Below are positions 46,178 through 57,240 of a DNA stretch of 64,000 nucleotides, piece by piece. The stretch's first letter is position 1. Each line of letters starts with the position of its first letter. A program made the translations under genes and the position numbers. Location of the stretch: positions 10,905,501-10,969,500 of the forward strand of contig JAYKKT010000080.1 in NCBI GenBank assembly GCA_036023115.1, given 5' to 3'. Under the pieces are notes generated by a model. The model made no database searches. It was not told the origin of the DNA and saw only the letters and a program-made list of their open reading frames with translations. This stretch comes from Brasenia schreberi (Eukaryota > Streptophyta > Magnoliopsida > Nymphaeales > Cabombaceae).

Positions 46178-46429
46178 CATCCGCTAACAAGAGAGATCCA
46201 TGCTGTGCTTAATGGTTTCAATGAGCGGATGAGAACTGCAAGGTATGATATGGAGGAAGTTGATGTTGATAGTGGGGTTAAAGGATCAAAGGCATATATA
46301 TTTTATGGACATAGTGAAAGATCGGTGATTGCCTTTGGTATGATCAACACCGTCCCAAGGGCACCAATATGGGTTAATAAGAACATGTTTATGTGTAGAA
46401 GTTGCCATGACACGGTTATGTTGTGTTGA
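46178..46429 (+). pseudogene. PPR protein DYW-domain fragment
   Basis: The frame carries most of a DYW deaminase-like domain as found at the C-terminus of plant organelle RNA-editing PPR proteins: HPLTREIHAVLNGFNERM, FYGHSERSVIAFGMINTVPR (HSE motif), APIWVNKNMFMCRSCHDTVM (CxxCH). It lacks the upstream PG box and PPR repeats and stops before the final Asp-Tyr-Trp, so it is a broken piece. An LTR begins immediately after its last matching codons. Confidence 0.82.
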
Positions 46430-46705
46430 AGAATTTGTTGTTTTAATGTTATTTTAGTAATTTTGATATTTTAGGTATTATTGTAATTGTCCTTTATTAC
46501 TAAGAGTATTTTAGTCTTTTATATTTAACAATCCACTATATTAGGATTGGTCGAACTTGTAATTGAGTAAGGGTTTGAGTAATAGATAAAGAGAAAGACA
46601 GGGGGCGGCCTCCACTGGACGGTCTGCCCCCTTTACGATCTCCATAATTTTTTCTTTAGTGCATCCGTCGCACTCCCTACCAATTCCAACATTGTATCAG
46701 AGCTT
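46424..46705 (+). repeat. Copia-type LTR with primer-binding site
   Basis: A 268-bp segment starts TGTTGAAGAATT and ends AATTCCAACA (46691), TG...CA with inverted TGTTG/CAACA ends, and is followed by TTGTATCAGAGCTT, close to the Copia tRNA-Met site TGGTATCAGAGC. It is unrelated to the LTRs at 25.7-31.6 kb. No matching second LTR or Copia coding sequence follows. Confidence 0.72.
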
Positions 46706-46856
46706 TTCAATCGATGGAAGAAGTGGCGCAGTGGCTGTGGTTCTTTCTTATATGCATGTAGTCATGTAGATAGTAGAATAGTGGAAGGATCACCTAGCAT
46801 TGTTGTCTAACTGCAGCGACACAGGCTTCTTTGCATTTGAAACCATTCCATGTGAG

Positions 46857-47385
46857 GATTGGAGATGTGTGTCATTTCTCCAATTGTTTTCGCATAACGC
46901 CATGATCGTTTGTACATGCTCTTATTCTTCGAAGATGGTTGGGTTCGAAAAAAAATGTAGTTTGGAAGATGTTATCTGGTCTTTCTGCAAAATGGTCTCT
47001 GGTGGGCTTAATCTTGATCAGTTTGCCGTTGCATCAGCTTTAAAGGTGTGTGGTGAAATTCGATCTCTAAGCCCAGCGATTTGGTTTTCGCACATAAAGT
47101 ATTTGTTCAAATGCCAGAACGGAATGTTGTCACGTGGATGGTCATGGTGTAGATGGCGAGAATGAGTGGGAAGTCTTTGCATGCATTTGTGGTTGTTTAT
47201 GGTACGCTATCCTATTCTGTTATTGGCAATGCCCTTTCAACGGTGTACTCCAAGTGTGGGTCTTTACATCATTCTTGCCAGTTCTCCTTGATCTAGAGCT
47301 TGTTAGTTTGTGTCAAACGTGCTGAACGAACTAAATGGAGGGCGTGCACATAGTCAAATGGTGAAGGATCCAATCTTTCCATAAA
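46857..47385 (+). pseudogene. PPR-repeat fragments, out of order and frameshifted
   Basis: Three frames give PPR-type sequence: VIWSFCKMVSGGLNLDQFAV then ASALKVCGEIRSL (about 46970-47070), GKSLHAFVVVYGTLSYSV then IGNALSTVYSKCGSL (about 47170-47265), and NGGRAHSQMVKDPIFP (about 47333-47380). These are P/L/S-type repeat segments as precede a DYW domain, but here they follow the DYW piece on the same strand, separated from it by an LTR. Confidence 0.75.
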
Positions 47386-49549
47386 AATATATAACAAGAG
47401 CTCCAATATTAATTGATACGAAAAAGAATAATGTTTCTAATGAAAATTCCATTAAAGATTAGGATTCTAATAATCATGGTCATGTTGGGCTATAGGGAAT
47501 GATCCATGAGAAGCCCCTAACCAGCAGTTCGAAAGTGCTGGTTTGAGTTTGCCGGAAACCGTAAACTGTAACCAAACTGGGTTTGTAACTGTCGGTTTGA
47601 ATGTCAAAAAAATATATATACAGGAAGAAAGGTAAAGTTTCCAACTTAGGCAGCAGTTTGATGTATCCTTGAAAATCTAGGCAGTTAAATGTAATATCTG
47701 GATATCCTGGACTGTTGAATCTATACTTCCGAACATCTTTACAGTTAGCCGAAGAAAAGTCCATCTTTTGGTCCTACCCAAAAAGCAACGCCAAACAATC
47801 TAATCACGTCTGGATTGCCCTGTTTTTTGACACGAAAACAGAAGGATCCGACAAGAGTGAAACCCCATAACATGAGATCGCGGGCAGCGTAACACGGGCA
47901 CAAGTAACACAACCCTAAAGTCATATTCCTATCTCCACTCAAAGCAGCACATCCATTGCCTCGTGTTTGGCTTGACTTGTTTCCCACATAAACACGAAAA
48001 TGGCATGACACAAACATAAACTGGAACACGACGAATTGCCACCTTGACACGGTTATGTTGATTGAAATCTGAGAGAAAAATGTGAGAAGAGACTAGAGTC
48101 GGTACATGCGTGTATGGTTGTGTGGGCGCAAGCGACATACTGCATTTGGCCCACTTGGTGGCTCTCACCACGTTGCTTGCAAGGTAAAAGACGAAAGGTT
48201 CATCAATGGAGGAATATTTCTATTTATTACTTTTGTTGCCTGCTGCTTACTGTCTCTTAAAATAATTTGTCTTCTCTACAAGCGCCCATATATATCGCTA
48301 CCCTTAATTTCTCTCCCCCTCACAAGCAGACAATGAGTGTAACTTCTTCAGTGAATGCATGAGCATACATCCCCTTTTGGGCATGAGCCACACATGAGCA
48401 GTGGCAAATCTGCATTGAGACCAAGTGGGGAATCTGCAAAATTTTAAAAATAAATAAATCTATAGTTGAATCCTTGAGCTACTCTGCCTCACCCTCAAAG
48501 AATTTCTATATATTCCGACTTTCCCTGTCATCAGAATCTGCAAATATATGATATAAATATTACTGAAAGGTTGCATTGAGTAGTAAAAGTAAGAATGCTG
48601 ACAGGTTTCTCACCTGTCCTTAGCAACGTCCCGAGATCGAGTGATCTTGTGAATGAATGGAGCAAACCAGCACATTAGACACAGAACTTAATAAGTATTT
48701 TGATCACGAAATCTTTTGTCAGCTTTAAGTGGGAGATGCCTTCTCTTCTATAGTTGGGAATGAGAGCTTCTTTGATGTATATTATGAGCAGATCTCTAGC
48801 TTACCTTGAATATGAGAAATGAGCTTCATGGTTTAAAACCTCCACCAAGAAACACAAATCCAAGCATAGAGAAGTACAGACACAGAACTTATAAGTATTT
48901 AGATCACGAAATAATGCCAGTAAAATAGAATAAAATTTGAGAAAGGTGAGAGGAAAATGCTGACCTTAAGTTGTGAGTAGCAAATAATGAAAGCTGTTTA
49001 AATAGAACCCCATGCACATTCTATCTCTTCTTGGTTCTGGCTATGCATTGGTATTTATATCTTGAATATTCTTGAACCTATTTCGAATGTGAATTAGAAT
49101 GTGAAATGGTTGTAAATACAGTTGTTTACCAGACTGTTGAGCTATTGTGGTGATAAATGCATGTTTATCTGAGGTACATAGTGCGTTCAGTTGATCTTTC
49201 TTTACACTTGAGGACACCTAAGCTTGTCCGAGAAACCTGCAAGCCTTTTGCATCCTCTGAGCAATGGGAGATCTTCATTTAAACAAGGTGATTATCTCGT
49301 TTAGCGAAAATTCGAATAATTCACACAAACGTATAGCCCACAGTTGATCTTGCAGGCTATAATAATACATAGTTCACCCTGCCCTAAAGGACTCCTTTTC
49401 CTTATTTGTCGGACCAGATCAGTTTCATAGATCCTCCACTGTCATATATATATATATGAGAGAGAGGAGGAATGCATCGCACTTTGAACTCAGTAGTTTT
49501 TTTCCCTTAAAAAATTGCCTCGTGTAGATCATCGAGGACCCAACATTAC

Positions 49550-49604
<55 letters not shown>

Positions 49605-50432
49605 ATATCGAGAAAACGCAAATATGCAATGGTCCTCATGATGGTGGCACCCATTGCATTAACCAAACGCTCTCTGGGATGGAAGACATTGCATTATATA
49701 CACACACGCAAGCACAAACATTCTTCCAATGTGGACTTATATGAAGGACCAGTTTCTGTAATTTCTCTGTTTGACATTCTGATGAGAGCATGCGAAAATG
49801 AAATTAACTTTTGAATCACCAAATGAGATGGTACATTAACTTTATCAAACTTGCATGGTTAGATCTTTAAACAATGTGCGCGCGTTCGCTTCTCACCCAG
49901 CTCGCCATGTGTAATCGAAAACTCGGTATTTTCCATAAAAGTTGAGTATGTGAATCCAAGCAAAGGCGTTGTCCCTCGTGCAGAGTAAGCTCCTCATACT
50001 TTTGTAAAGGTATCTTGTTGACCTTTTCCAAAAAGATGAGCCAAATCTTCCCATAAGGAGAGTTTCACCATGAAACCCTCCTTCTATACATGGCTTGCTA
50101 TCGTTGTCCGGTAAGCACCCATCATCTTATAGCGGTTTCTCTTGCACAAAATTCATTTAGGTGAATATTGACTTTGTTGTCAAGTGTGTGTATATATAAT
50201 ATGGTAAACACCTACACCCATTCATACTCAGATATATAATCAATGTGGTATGAAGTAAATACTTAAGCATCTTCGTCGTCGTTCGATCTTCAATGATAGA
50301 GATTATTAATGTATTTTTACTTTTGATCATGCCAATTAATGAAGATGTTTGTGGATTTTAGGACTGATATGTGTATGCATAGACTATAGTTTCTCTCTCT
50401 TCATATATAGAGAGATCAAAGAGAGAAAGAGA
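47386..50432. other. Intergenic region, no gene recognised
   Basis: Contains scattered terminus-like sequences (GAATTGCCACC near 48034, CAGTGGCAAATCTGC near 48397) and a CT/TA microsatellite. The frames at 47745-48171 lack family motifs. Confidence 0.4.
49553..49604. repeat. Composite (CT)n(TA)n microsatellite
   Basis: CT repeats (about 26 bases) switch to TA repeats (about 25 bases). Confidence 0.93.
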
Positions 50433-50665
50433 CAGTGATAAATGCTTAAGCACAATCCATCCTCAAATCTGTTTTATTATCTCACCCATTAGATCTTTGA
50501 GAAGAACGGCTGAGATGATAAAGCAAAAAGTATTTAATAGACATGGTGCAAAAGTATAAAAGTATAATAATACTTTTAATTTAAATCTATCATTCATCAT
50601 ACCAATCAAATGATAAATATATTTGTGTAAATTTGTAGATGAATGAGGTTTGAGTATTTACCACT
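50433..50665. mobile_element. MITE, second member of the 10499-10702 family
   Basis: Imperfect inverted ends (AGTGATAAATGCTTAAGCAC against, reverse-complemented, AGTGGTAAATACTCAAAC) and the shared central palindrome TTATTATCTCACCCATTAGA / GGCTGAGATGATAA. No coding capacity. Confidence 0.65.
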
Positions 50666-50938
50666 ATCCCTTTCTTTATATATATGGAGACCAGGTTTGA
50701 TGCATCAAATTTGGACCATCCAATTAAAAAATTTGGTTACTTATATTTAAATTTAAAAAACAAAAGTAATATACTTTTTGTTTTCTAAAATTGAGAAAAC
50801 TTACTTTTAAAATTCATAAAGTAACTGAAGTGAACTTCAACTGGTGTACCGTTCATGAATGGTACACAAATCCATATTTCACGTATATATATATATATGT
50901 ATATATATACATATATGTATATATATACATATATATAA

Positions 50939-51044
50939 GGGGCTTGACTCACAAGTTACATGTCATGAGTTCGGCCAATGCGCTGTTCGGCCAATGCGCT
51001 CCTGGCATTGGCCTCTCCATTGTAGCAGAGAAAAAGAAAAAGGA
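50939..51044 (+). repeat. SINE-like repeat, family S2, inserted in a TA tract
   Basis: GGCTTGACTCACAAGTTACA then CATGAGTTCGGCC (B-box-like), GGCATTGGCCTCTCCATTG and an A-rich tail GAAAAAGAAAAAGG. A 17-base block (TTCGGCCAATGCGCT) is duplicated in tandem within it. It directly follows a TA/GTATATAC microsatellite at 50884-50936. Confidence 0.58.
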
Positions 51045-51624
51045 ATATTCTGCTATCAGGGGTTGTTGGCTCGGTTTGTCTCTTTCCTTGCTTGTTGATG
51101 TTCGGTTTAATTGTTGAACTCTATGAGCTTATATTTAGCTTGCTAGACATTCGAATGCTTGCTAAATGACATTTATAAGTTTGTTCCTAGATGACATTTA
51201 GCTTGGTAAAACGGGCCATTTAACATAAGGTATTTAAGCAAATCGCTTTCTCAACAAGTTTAGCACGAGTTATGAAAAGATGGTTCGTCACCATTTTTGA
51301 ATCAAAAGCCATCTTTTTGCCCGGCTCGTCAAACCACTTGCTTATCAGCTCTACCTGAGCCTCCACCAGCCTGAGAACCAATTTACCTCTATTTGATTGA
51401 CAAATTCAATCAAGTTTAAGTATGTGATTAACCATTTTTATTAAAATGAAAGTGTATGTGCCCGTGTGCACCATAAACCAGCTTGGCTGGTGAGCGGAGG
51501 CTGTCAAAACGGACCTTTTACTGTCATATATAAAAGGAACTAATCTTATCGACATTTTTCAGCATTATAAGGAATATTACATACAAGAATAATTTAAGAA
51601 GGGGAGCTCTCCGAGTGTGCAACT

Positions 51625-51752
51625 TTTTCTTGTTAGAAGAGTAGGCCGAAGCCTAACACACACCCGCACATGCCCCCTATGGGAGTTGAACTCCCCACCA
51701 ACAGCAACGATGTTAGAGCACCTTGCCGTTGAGCTAACGCTCTCGCTGCACT
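51625..51752 (-). repeat. tRNA-derived SINE, family S1 (best-preserved copy)
   Basis: On the minus strand: GAGCGTTAGCTCAACGGCAA (A box TAGCTCAACGG), GTTGGTGGGGAGTTCAACTC (B box), GTGTTAGGCTTCGGCCTAC and TCTTCTAACAAGAAAAAG. Both RNA polymerase III promoter boxes are close to tRNA consensus. Confidence 0.75.
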
Positions 51753-52317
51753 TCTAATTCGGTTGCTTCAATGAGGAATATTTATGCCTTTACAAATATC
51801 TGATTTAGATTTCTCACCTCAATTAGCGAAAATATCATTTTCAAAAACTTTGGCAAGGCATGAAGATTATAAGTGAATGAGGATGGTAGCAGTTTTGTAA
51901 TGCGAAATGATTCAAATCCAATTCTTTTGATAGCTTCATTTTAAGTGTTTCTAAAACAAGGGCATAAAGCTCATTTTATTGAGGAGTTTTATGAAAAATC
52001 GTACTTTGAAGAGTCGGTGCAGCTTTGATGGAGGAGTTCAAGACTGGCCTTCCATTTTTTGGGCCTGCTCCTCTCGTTATGTATGTCCTATGACATTTTC
52101 TGGGGCATGTCAAGGGCTTCAGGGGGAGGGGGCTGTCGTGCATAGAGTGCACTCATATTATCCATTATCCATTTACTTTTAGGAGTATCATTGTAATTTA
52201 GAAATTTAAAAGGGTATTTTGAAAAATAAAAAGGATAACCGTATTATACTTATACCTTAAAAAAAATGAATTCCAAAGTTGTGTAGAATCCCCCCCCACT
52301 CCATCTATATATTCTCT

Positions 52318-52447
<130 letters not shown>

Positions 52448-53007
52448 TAGGTCGATCATTTTATAGAATGCAGATACGTACCTTGGAAACTTTTATGAAG
52501 TTATTGTTAAGTTCATATAATTTCAAAAACACTAGTTAATATCCTAGAGCATGCTTAATCTCACATTGAGTAGGGTCCTCTACGTTCTTTATCTACATTA
52601 ATATCCACGGTTCGCCTTATTCCCATTGGGATGCATGGAGAGTCCTGAATTCAGTATTACTCCAGAACGTAACTAAGACCCATACTGATACAGGCTCCAA
52701 AACTAAAAGCATCTGCCTGGGCATTTTCAACAGCTTGGCAGGGCCTGTTGTTGGTGATATCTAAGTTTGGCGAGAGAGAGAGAGGGAGGGCAATCTCTGT
52801 CCACACATGACAGAATTTATTGAAAATCACAAATTATTGGTATCGGTTAGTTCTTTACACCAACGTTATGTAATGACAATGGATGGCTCCAAAATCGTAC
52901 CAATAGAGATGGCACGGGCTAAGAAATTTATCTGTTAAAAATAGAGTCTAAGACCACCAACTAAATATGACTCTAGTGATCTCTCTCTCCCTCTCTCTCA
53001 CAAGACG

Positions 53008-56000
53008 ATGAGGACGTCCTGTGATGCCAATAGCAAGCAAATTGCAGAAAAGAAGGTGGTGGGTTCGCCGGAAGCACCCACCAAAGAGGTTCAATTGAAC
53101 GGCTGTTTTGAGGATTCCGGCACCCTTGACATGGACTACTTTATCAAGACACTCTCCGGCATCAAGGCTAAGGGAGTTCAACCTGATCTCATCGGCTCCA
53201 TAATCACCCATTATGCTTCAAAGTGGCTCCCCGACCTCACCGGCGAAGCCCGTACAAAGAATACCAACAATTTCGGCCGCCATTCGCCGGAGAAGCCGAT
53301 GGCATCACTGATGAAGAAGAGGTTCTTAGTAGAGACTCTCGTTGGATTGTTGCCGCCCGAGCCCGACGCCGTGCCATGCAGCTTCATGCTCCGACTGCTG
53401 CGGACCGCGAATCTCGTCGGTGCCGAGCCGAGGTACGTAACCGAACTGGAGAAACGTATCGGGCAGCGGCTGGATCAGGCCTCACTGGAGGACATATTGA
53501 TACCGGCCTTCTCTCACACTTGCGGTACACTTCTTGATGTTGGTCTAGTGCTTCGCCTAGTGATGAGGTTCTTGTCAACGGAGGAAAGCTTCAAGAATGG
53601 TGCAGCATTGGTTAAGGTGGCGAAATTGACCGACTGCTATCTCGCCGAGGCGGCCATTGATGGTGGTCTAACGGTGCAAGAATTTGAGGCATTGGCCGGA
53701 GTTCTCCCCAGCCATGCTCGAGTCGCAGACGATGGACTGTACCGTGCTGTCGATACTTACCTCAAAGTAAGCTGTTTGTTATTTTATTTGCTTTCTGGGT
53801 GATTTTTTTTTCTTTTGTTTTTAATTGGAAGTTGGTTTTAGGCCGAGGTGCACGATATCGAACTCGTGATCTTCAACTTAGAGGTTCTTTTTGGCTCACT
53901 CTCTAGCCAGAAGAACAACCGGTGTTGGGGAATGCATTAGAATTTTGTGGTAGCTAACCCAACTTATCATGTGCCAAACTTTCAGTTAAGCTACATGGTC
54001 TTTGTATTTCATATTTTCTTGCAAAAATAAATCTTTTTGGAGTTTCGAAAGTCGTGTGCCTATATAAACAGGTACTATTCAAAATTAAAGACTTTAATAA
54101 ATAGGAAAGTACAAACAAAAAAACTAAAGGAAACACCTCAAGATGGATTATAAGCAACGTTCATCACTTTGCCTTAAGAATGCATTACATATTTATAGTT
54201 TAGTCAATCAAATTTGCATATGCCTTGCCGTTTGGGTTGGCTATGGATCTCACACTATCTGCACCGAATGCTGTGACTGTTATATCAAGTTCATGTTTAA
54301 GAAATCACAGATTTTCTCTTTATCCTTTTATTAGTGCTCTAGGTTTAGGCGTACTTTTATCAGATATGCACGTCTCCCGGTTAGAACTCGTCCCCTTCAC
54401 TTGATGGTTGCGCTGTGCCACCCTCTAGCTAGGACTGCCATGGCTTCGTCTGCGATATCACAGGGTTTCTACTGATAACGTTGTGACAAATTCTTATCCA
54501 GAAACACTCTGAAATAGAACAAGGAACCCGTGACCTCTCTCTCTATCTCTTAGTTGAACAACATATACAGTAGCTGTGAGCAAGGGAGAGGAAATCGTAG
54601 ATTTTCTTTTCCTTCTTGTGTCTATCAGTGTCACATCTGTCAGTATCAGGATTTCTTGAGCAAAGCAAGTTATCACCTAGCTATATAAATCCATAATCTT
54701 CTAGCACAGACATGGAAAATATGGAGATTCAGTAAAATAACATTGAAAGAGAACTTGAAGAGTAATATGCCTTTTCTTTTCAAAATTACGCATTTTATTT
54801 CAGAAACGAAGTACTTACATGCAGCTTCTGATTATATCGGTGATTGAAAGCATCATAATGTCAATATCAGAGTGTTGCCACTAGGTCTGACATTGGTTTT
54901 AGTGGGATCACTGTTTACCAATTTGAAGCCTTTACAAGTACTAGGTGGTCTGTTCACTGTTGCGTCCCTCCAATGGTGAATGAGACCAAGAGTTCGACTC
55001 CCGAGGTATGCATCTTTGTCGGTCTGTACCGAGTCCTTTTAACCCTAAATGGCAAAAAGTACAAAAGAAGAAAAATAAAACAACTCGAAGTCCACCCTCG
55101 TGGTCAAATTTTGCATTTCCAATGGTGTTCGAGTCATGTGATTTTCTCCTGTTTACGTATAAAACAGGTTTAGCAGAACTCTACTCTGATAATTTGAGTG
55201 GACACAGACCCATACTTTTCGGGTTCATGTCTGTCTTGGATGTTGTATGCATTATCAGCAAATCTTGTAGTTGAGATATATATAGTGTTCGTGTCAAATA
55301 CCGGTCAACTCAAAACACAAAAGCTGATATTTTTGTCATGTTCGAGTTGGATTTCGTGCCATGTCTATTTCCGGCTTTTAATCAGTTATAATTAACAGCG
55401 GCTCCTAGCATGTTAAAACACACACAACACGCATGCGCGCCTAGCATGTTAAAACACACACAACACGCATGCGCGCCTAGCATGTTAAAACACACACAAC
55501 ACGCATGCGCGTGCCCGCGCGCGCACACACAAAAGAAAACTTGGCTTTCACTTGCTGATCAATGGTAAAACATGCATGAACTCTGTGAAGACTCATCCCG
55601 GCATCAGCAAGAGCGAGAGGAAGAGGATGTCCAGGCTTATCGACTGCCGAAAGCTCTCTCTAGATGCATGCTTGCACGCGGCGCAGAACGAGCGGCTGCC
55701 TGTCCGGACCGTGATCCAAGTGATCCTGTGTGAGCAGGCCAGGCTGAACAGTCATGTCAAGTACTGTAGTGCTTCCTTCAATGGACTCAGCTTGAGCCCT
55801 GGTCTGAGTCTAGATGCCCCAAGTAGGTGCCAATCCAAGCGAGAGACAATGGCTGCCGGGGTCTACGACGGCCGAATCATGCAGTCGGAAATCCGAAGGT
55901 TGAAGGAGGAATTGATGAAGCTTCGAGGCGAATTCCGTGCAATGCAAGCTCAGATGGAGTCGGTGACCGCAAAGAAGAAAAGCTTCTTCTTCCCTTGGAG

Positions 56001-56172
56001 GGCGAAGAATGCAAAGGGAGGTGGGGTGGCCGTGGAGAGGGTCGATGAGAGTGTGAATAGTGTGTGTGGGGCTGCCGGTAGTGAGAGTACACCGCAAAGA
56101 GGCAAGAATGACAACAAATGCATGAGGGCAGTGCAAAGCAAGGGCACCAAAACTAGGAATTCGTTGTCTTAG
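53008..56172 (+). CDS. NPH3-domain protein (NRL family), two exons, no BTB found
   Basis: Exons 53008-53766 and 55591-56172 join in phase 0 (AAA|gtaagc ... gtgaag|ACT) to 446 aa. The NPH3 domain is complete: [107 protein letters not shown], then exon 2 [20 protein letters not shown] and [19 protein letters not shown] coiled coil follows ([20 protein letters not shown]) and a basic tail ([13 protein letters not shown]). The family acts in phototropin and auxin signalling, often as CUL3 adaptors through an N-terminal BTB domain. Here the BTB is absent and a pyrimidine run ending CTCACAAG precedes the ATG, so 53008 may be an internal exon whose 5' partner I could not find, or the protein may be truly BTB-less. 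Confidence 0.88.
53767..55590 (+). other. NPH3 gene intron, 1.8 kb
   Basis: Contains an S2-like fragment on the minus strand at 53836-53886 (GAGTTCGATATCGTGCACC), a possible SINE-like B-box region near 54985 (AGAGTTCGACTCCCGAGG), and the 36-bp tandem repeat just before exon 2. No coding sequence recognised. Confidence 0.55.
55404..55530. repeat. 36-bp tandem repeat x3 with CG/CA alternating tract
   Basis: The unit CCTAGCATGTTAAAAC..., ending GCATGCGCG, is repeated without mismatch at 55404, 55440 and 55476, then runs into GTGCCCGCGCGCGCACACAC. The alternating purine-pyrimidine stretch is prone to Z-DNA. It ends 60 bases before the NPH3 exon 2 acceptor. Confidence 0.95.
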
Positions 56173-56284
56173 CTGGCCAACTTTCAAATATACAGTGTTC
56201 TCTGTGATGTATATCAATGCAAGGTACGATGTACAATACCTCATAAATGTACGCCTTTCCTTGTTTAATTAATAAATAATTCTC

Positions 56285-56315
<31 letters not shown>

Positions 56316-57240
56316 GAGGTTCACATGAACAGTTAACGCATTCTCAGATTGTCACACAAACACAAAGAGAGAGAGAGAGATGTTGCACTCTTACACGAAA
56401 CAATGAAGATCTCATGGTGCCTTGATAAATCTCCAGGTACCGTCTTTTCATTGTAATGGCTAAGGCTTCTCAGGATTTGATAGTTGGCATTGGACATGAC
56501 CGATTTGAAATCAGCTCGACAGTTTCCACACAATCAAATCAAGTCGGGAACCGGATAGAACCAGAATCAGTTCTAAACCGGTTTGGTTACGATTTTAGGT
56601 TCTGGAGTAACCTGAACCAATGGTTTGGAACCACTTGACAAGGGAATAAGATTTAAGTTCATTTCTCTGTAATGCCTTGTAGAATTTGTAAAGCTAGACT
56701 TGAGGTATGTTCATAGAACCCAACACGAACACTACCCAAAGAGTCCATGTTAATGTACATATAATCAAAGTGACACGAAAGATACCTGGTCATCTTCATA
56801 TTCTTCTGCATTCAACACAAGACGACACAAAAGACACTTTCTGGCACCGTAGACACGAAAAGAAAAGCTAACACCAATGTGACCTGAAAAGTCGGTGTGT
56901 GTCCATCCAATGTGAAAAAGTGTTCACCTGTTTCTCACAGAAGATGGAGTGACTCAAAACACAATGCGAACAGGAAAAAAGATTTGGTGGTAATTTCATA
57001 CACAACAAGAAAAACTGACGAACAAAAATCATCTTGTTGCATGTGAAGAAACCATGAGAGGGGGGAGGGGTTTACAGTTTCCGTTACAGGAATTCTCAGA
57101 AAGGTTGCATGAAATTTAACACTATGATGTGTACAAATATGCAAGCAGCCACCATTACTTTACAAGCACATGTTTTCCACTAATTTCAAGGAAAACATTA
57201 ATGCTAGAGTTACTACCTCACTTGTCTCACTGTGCCACCT
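56173..57240. other. Convergent intergenic region between the NPH3 and hydrolase genes
   Basis: The left part is the NPH3 3' UTR, with an AATAAATAA polyadenylation-like signal at 56268-56278. A (CT)n(CA)n repeat follows at 56284-56313. The two genes face each other with about 1.07 kb between their stop codons. Confidence 0.5.

Noticed and set aside
48000..48046. hAT element ending in GAATTGCCACC
   Set aside because: The terminus resembles known plant hAT ends but no partner terminus or 8-bp duplication could be found.
50791..51117. Tyr/Ile-rich ORF
   Set aside because: It is translated TA/GTATATAC microsatellite fused to an S2 repeat.
55404..55511. CRISPR-like or satellite array
   Set aside because: The three 36-bp units are directly adjacent with no spacers and there are only three, in a plant intron.
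55810..56244. 144-aa ORF on the minus strand
   Set aside because: It is the antisense of NPH3 exon 2, whose plus-strand frame has clear family motifs.
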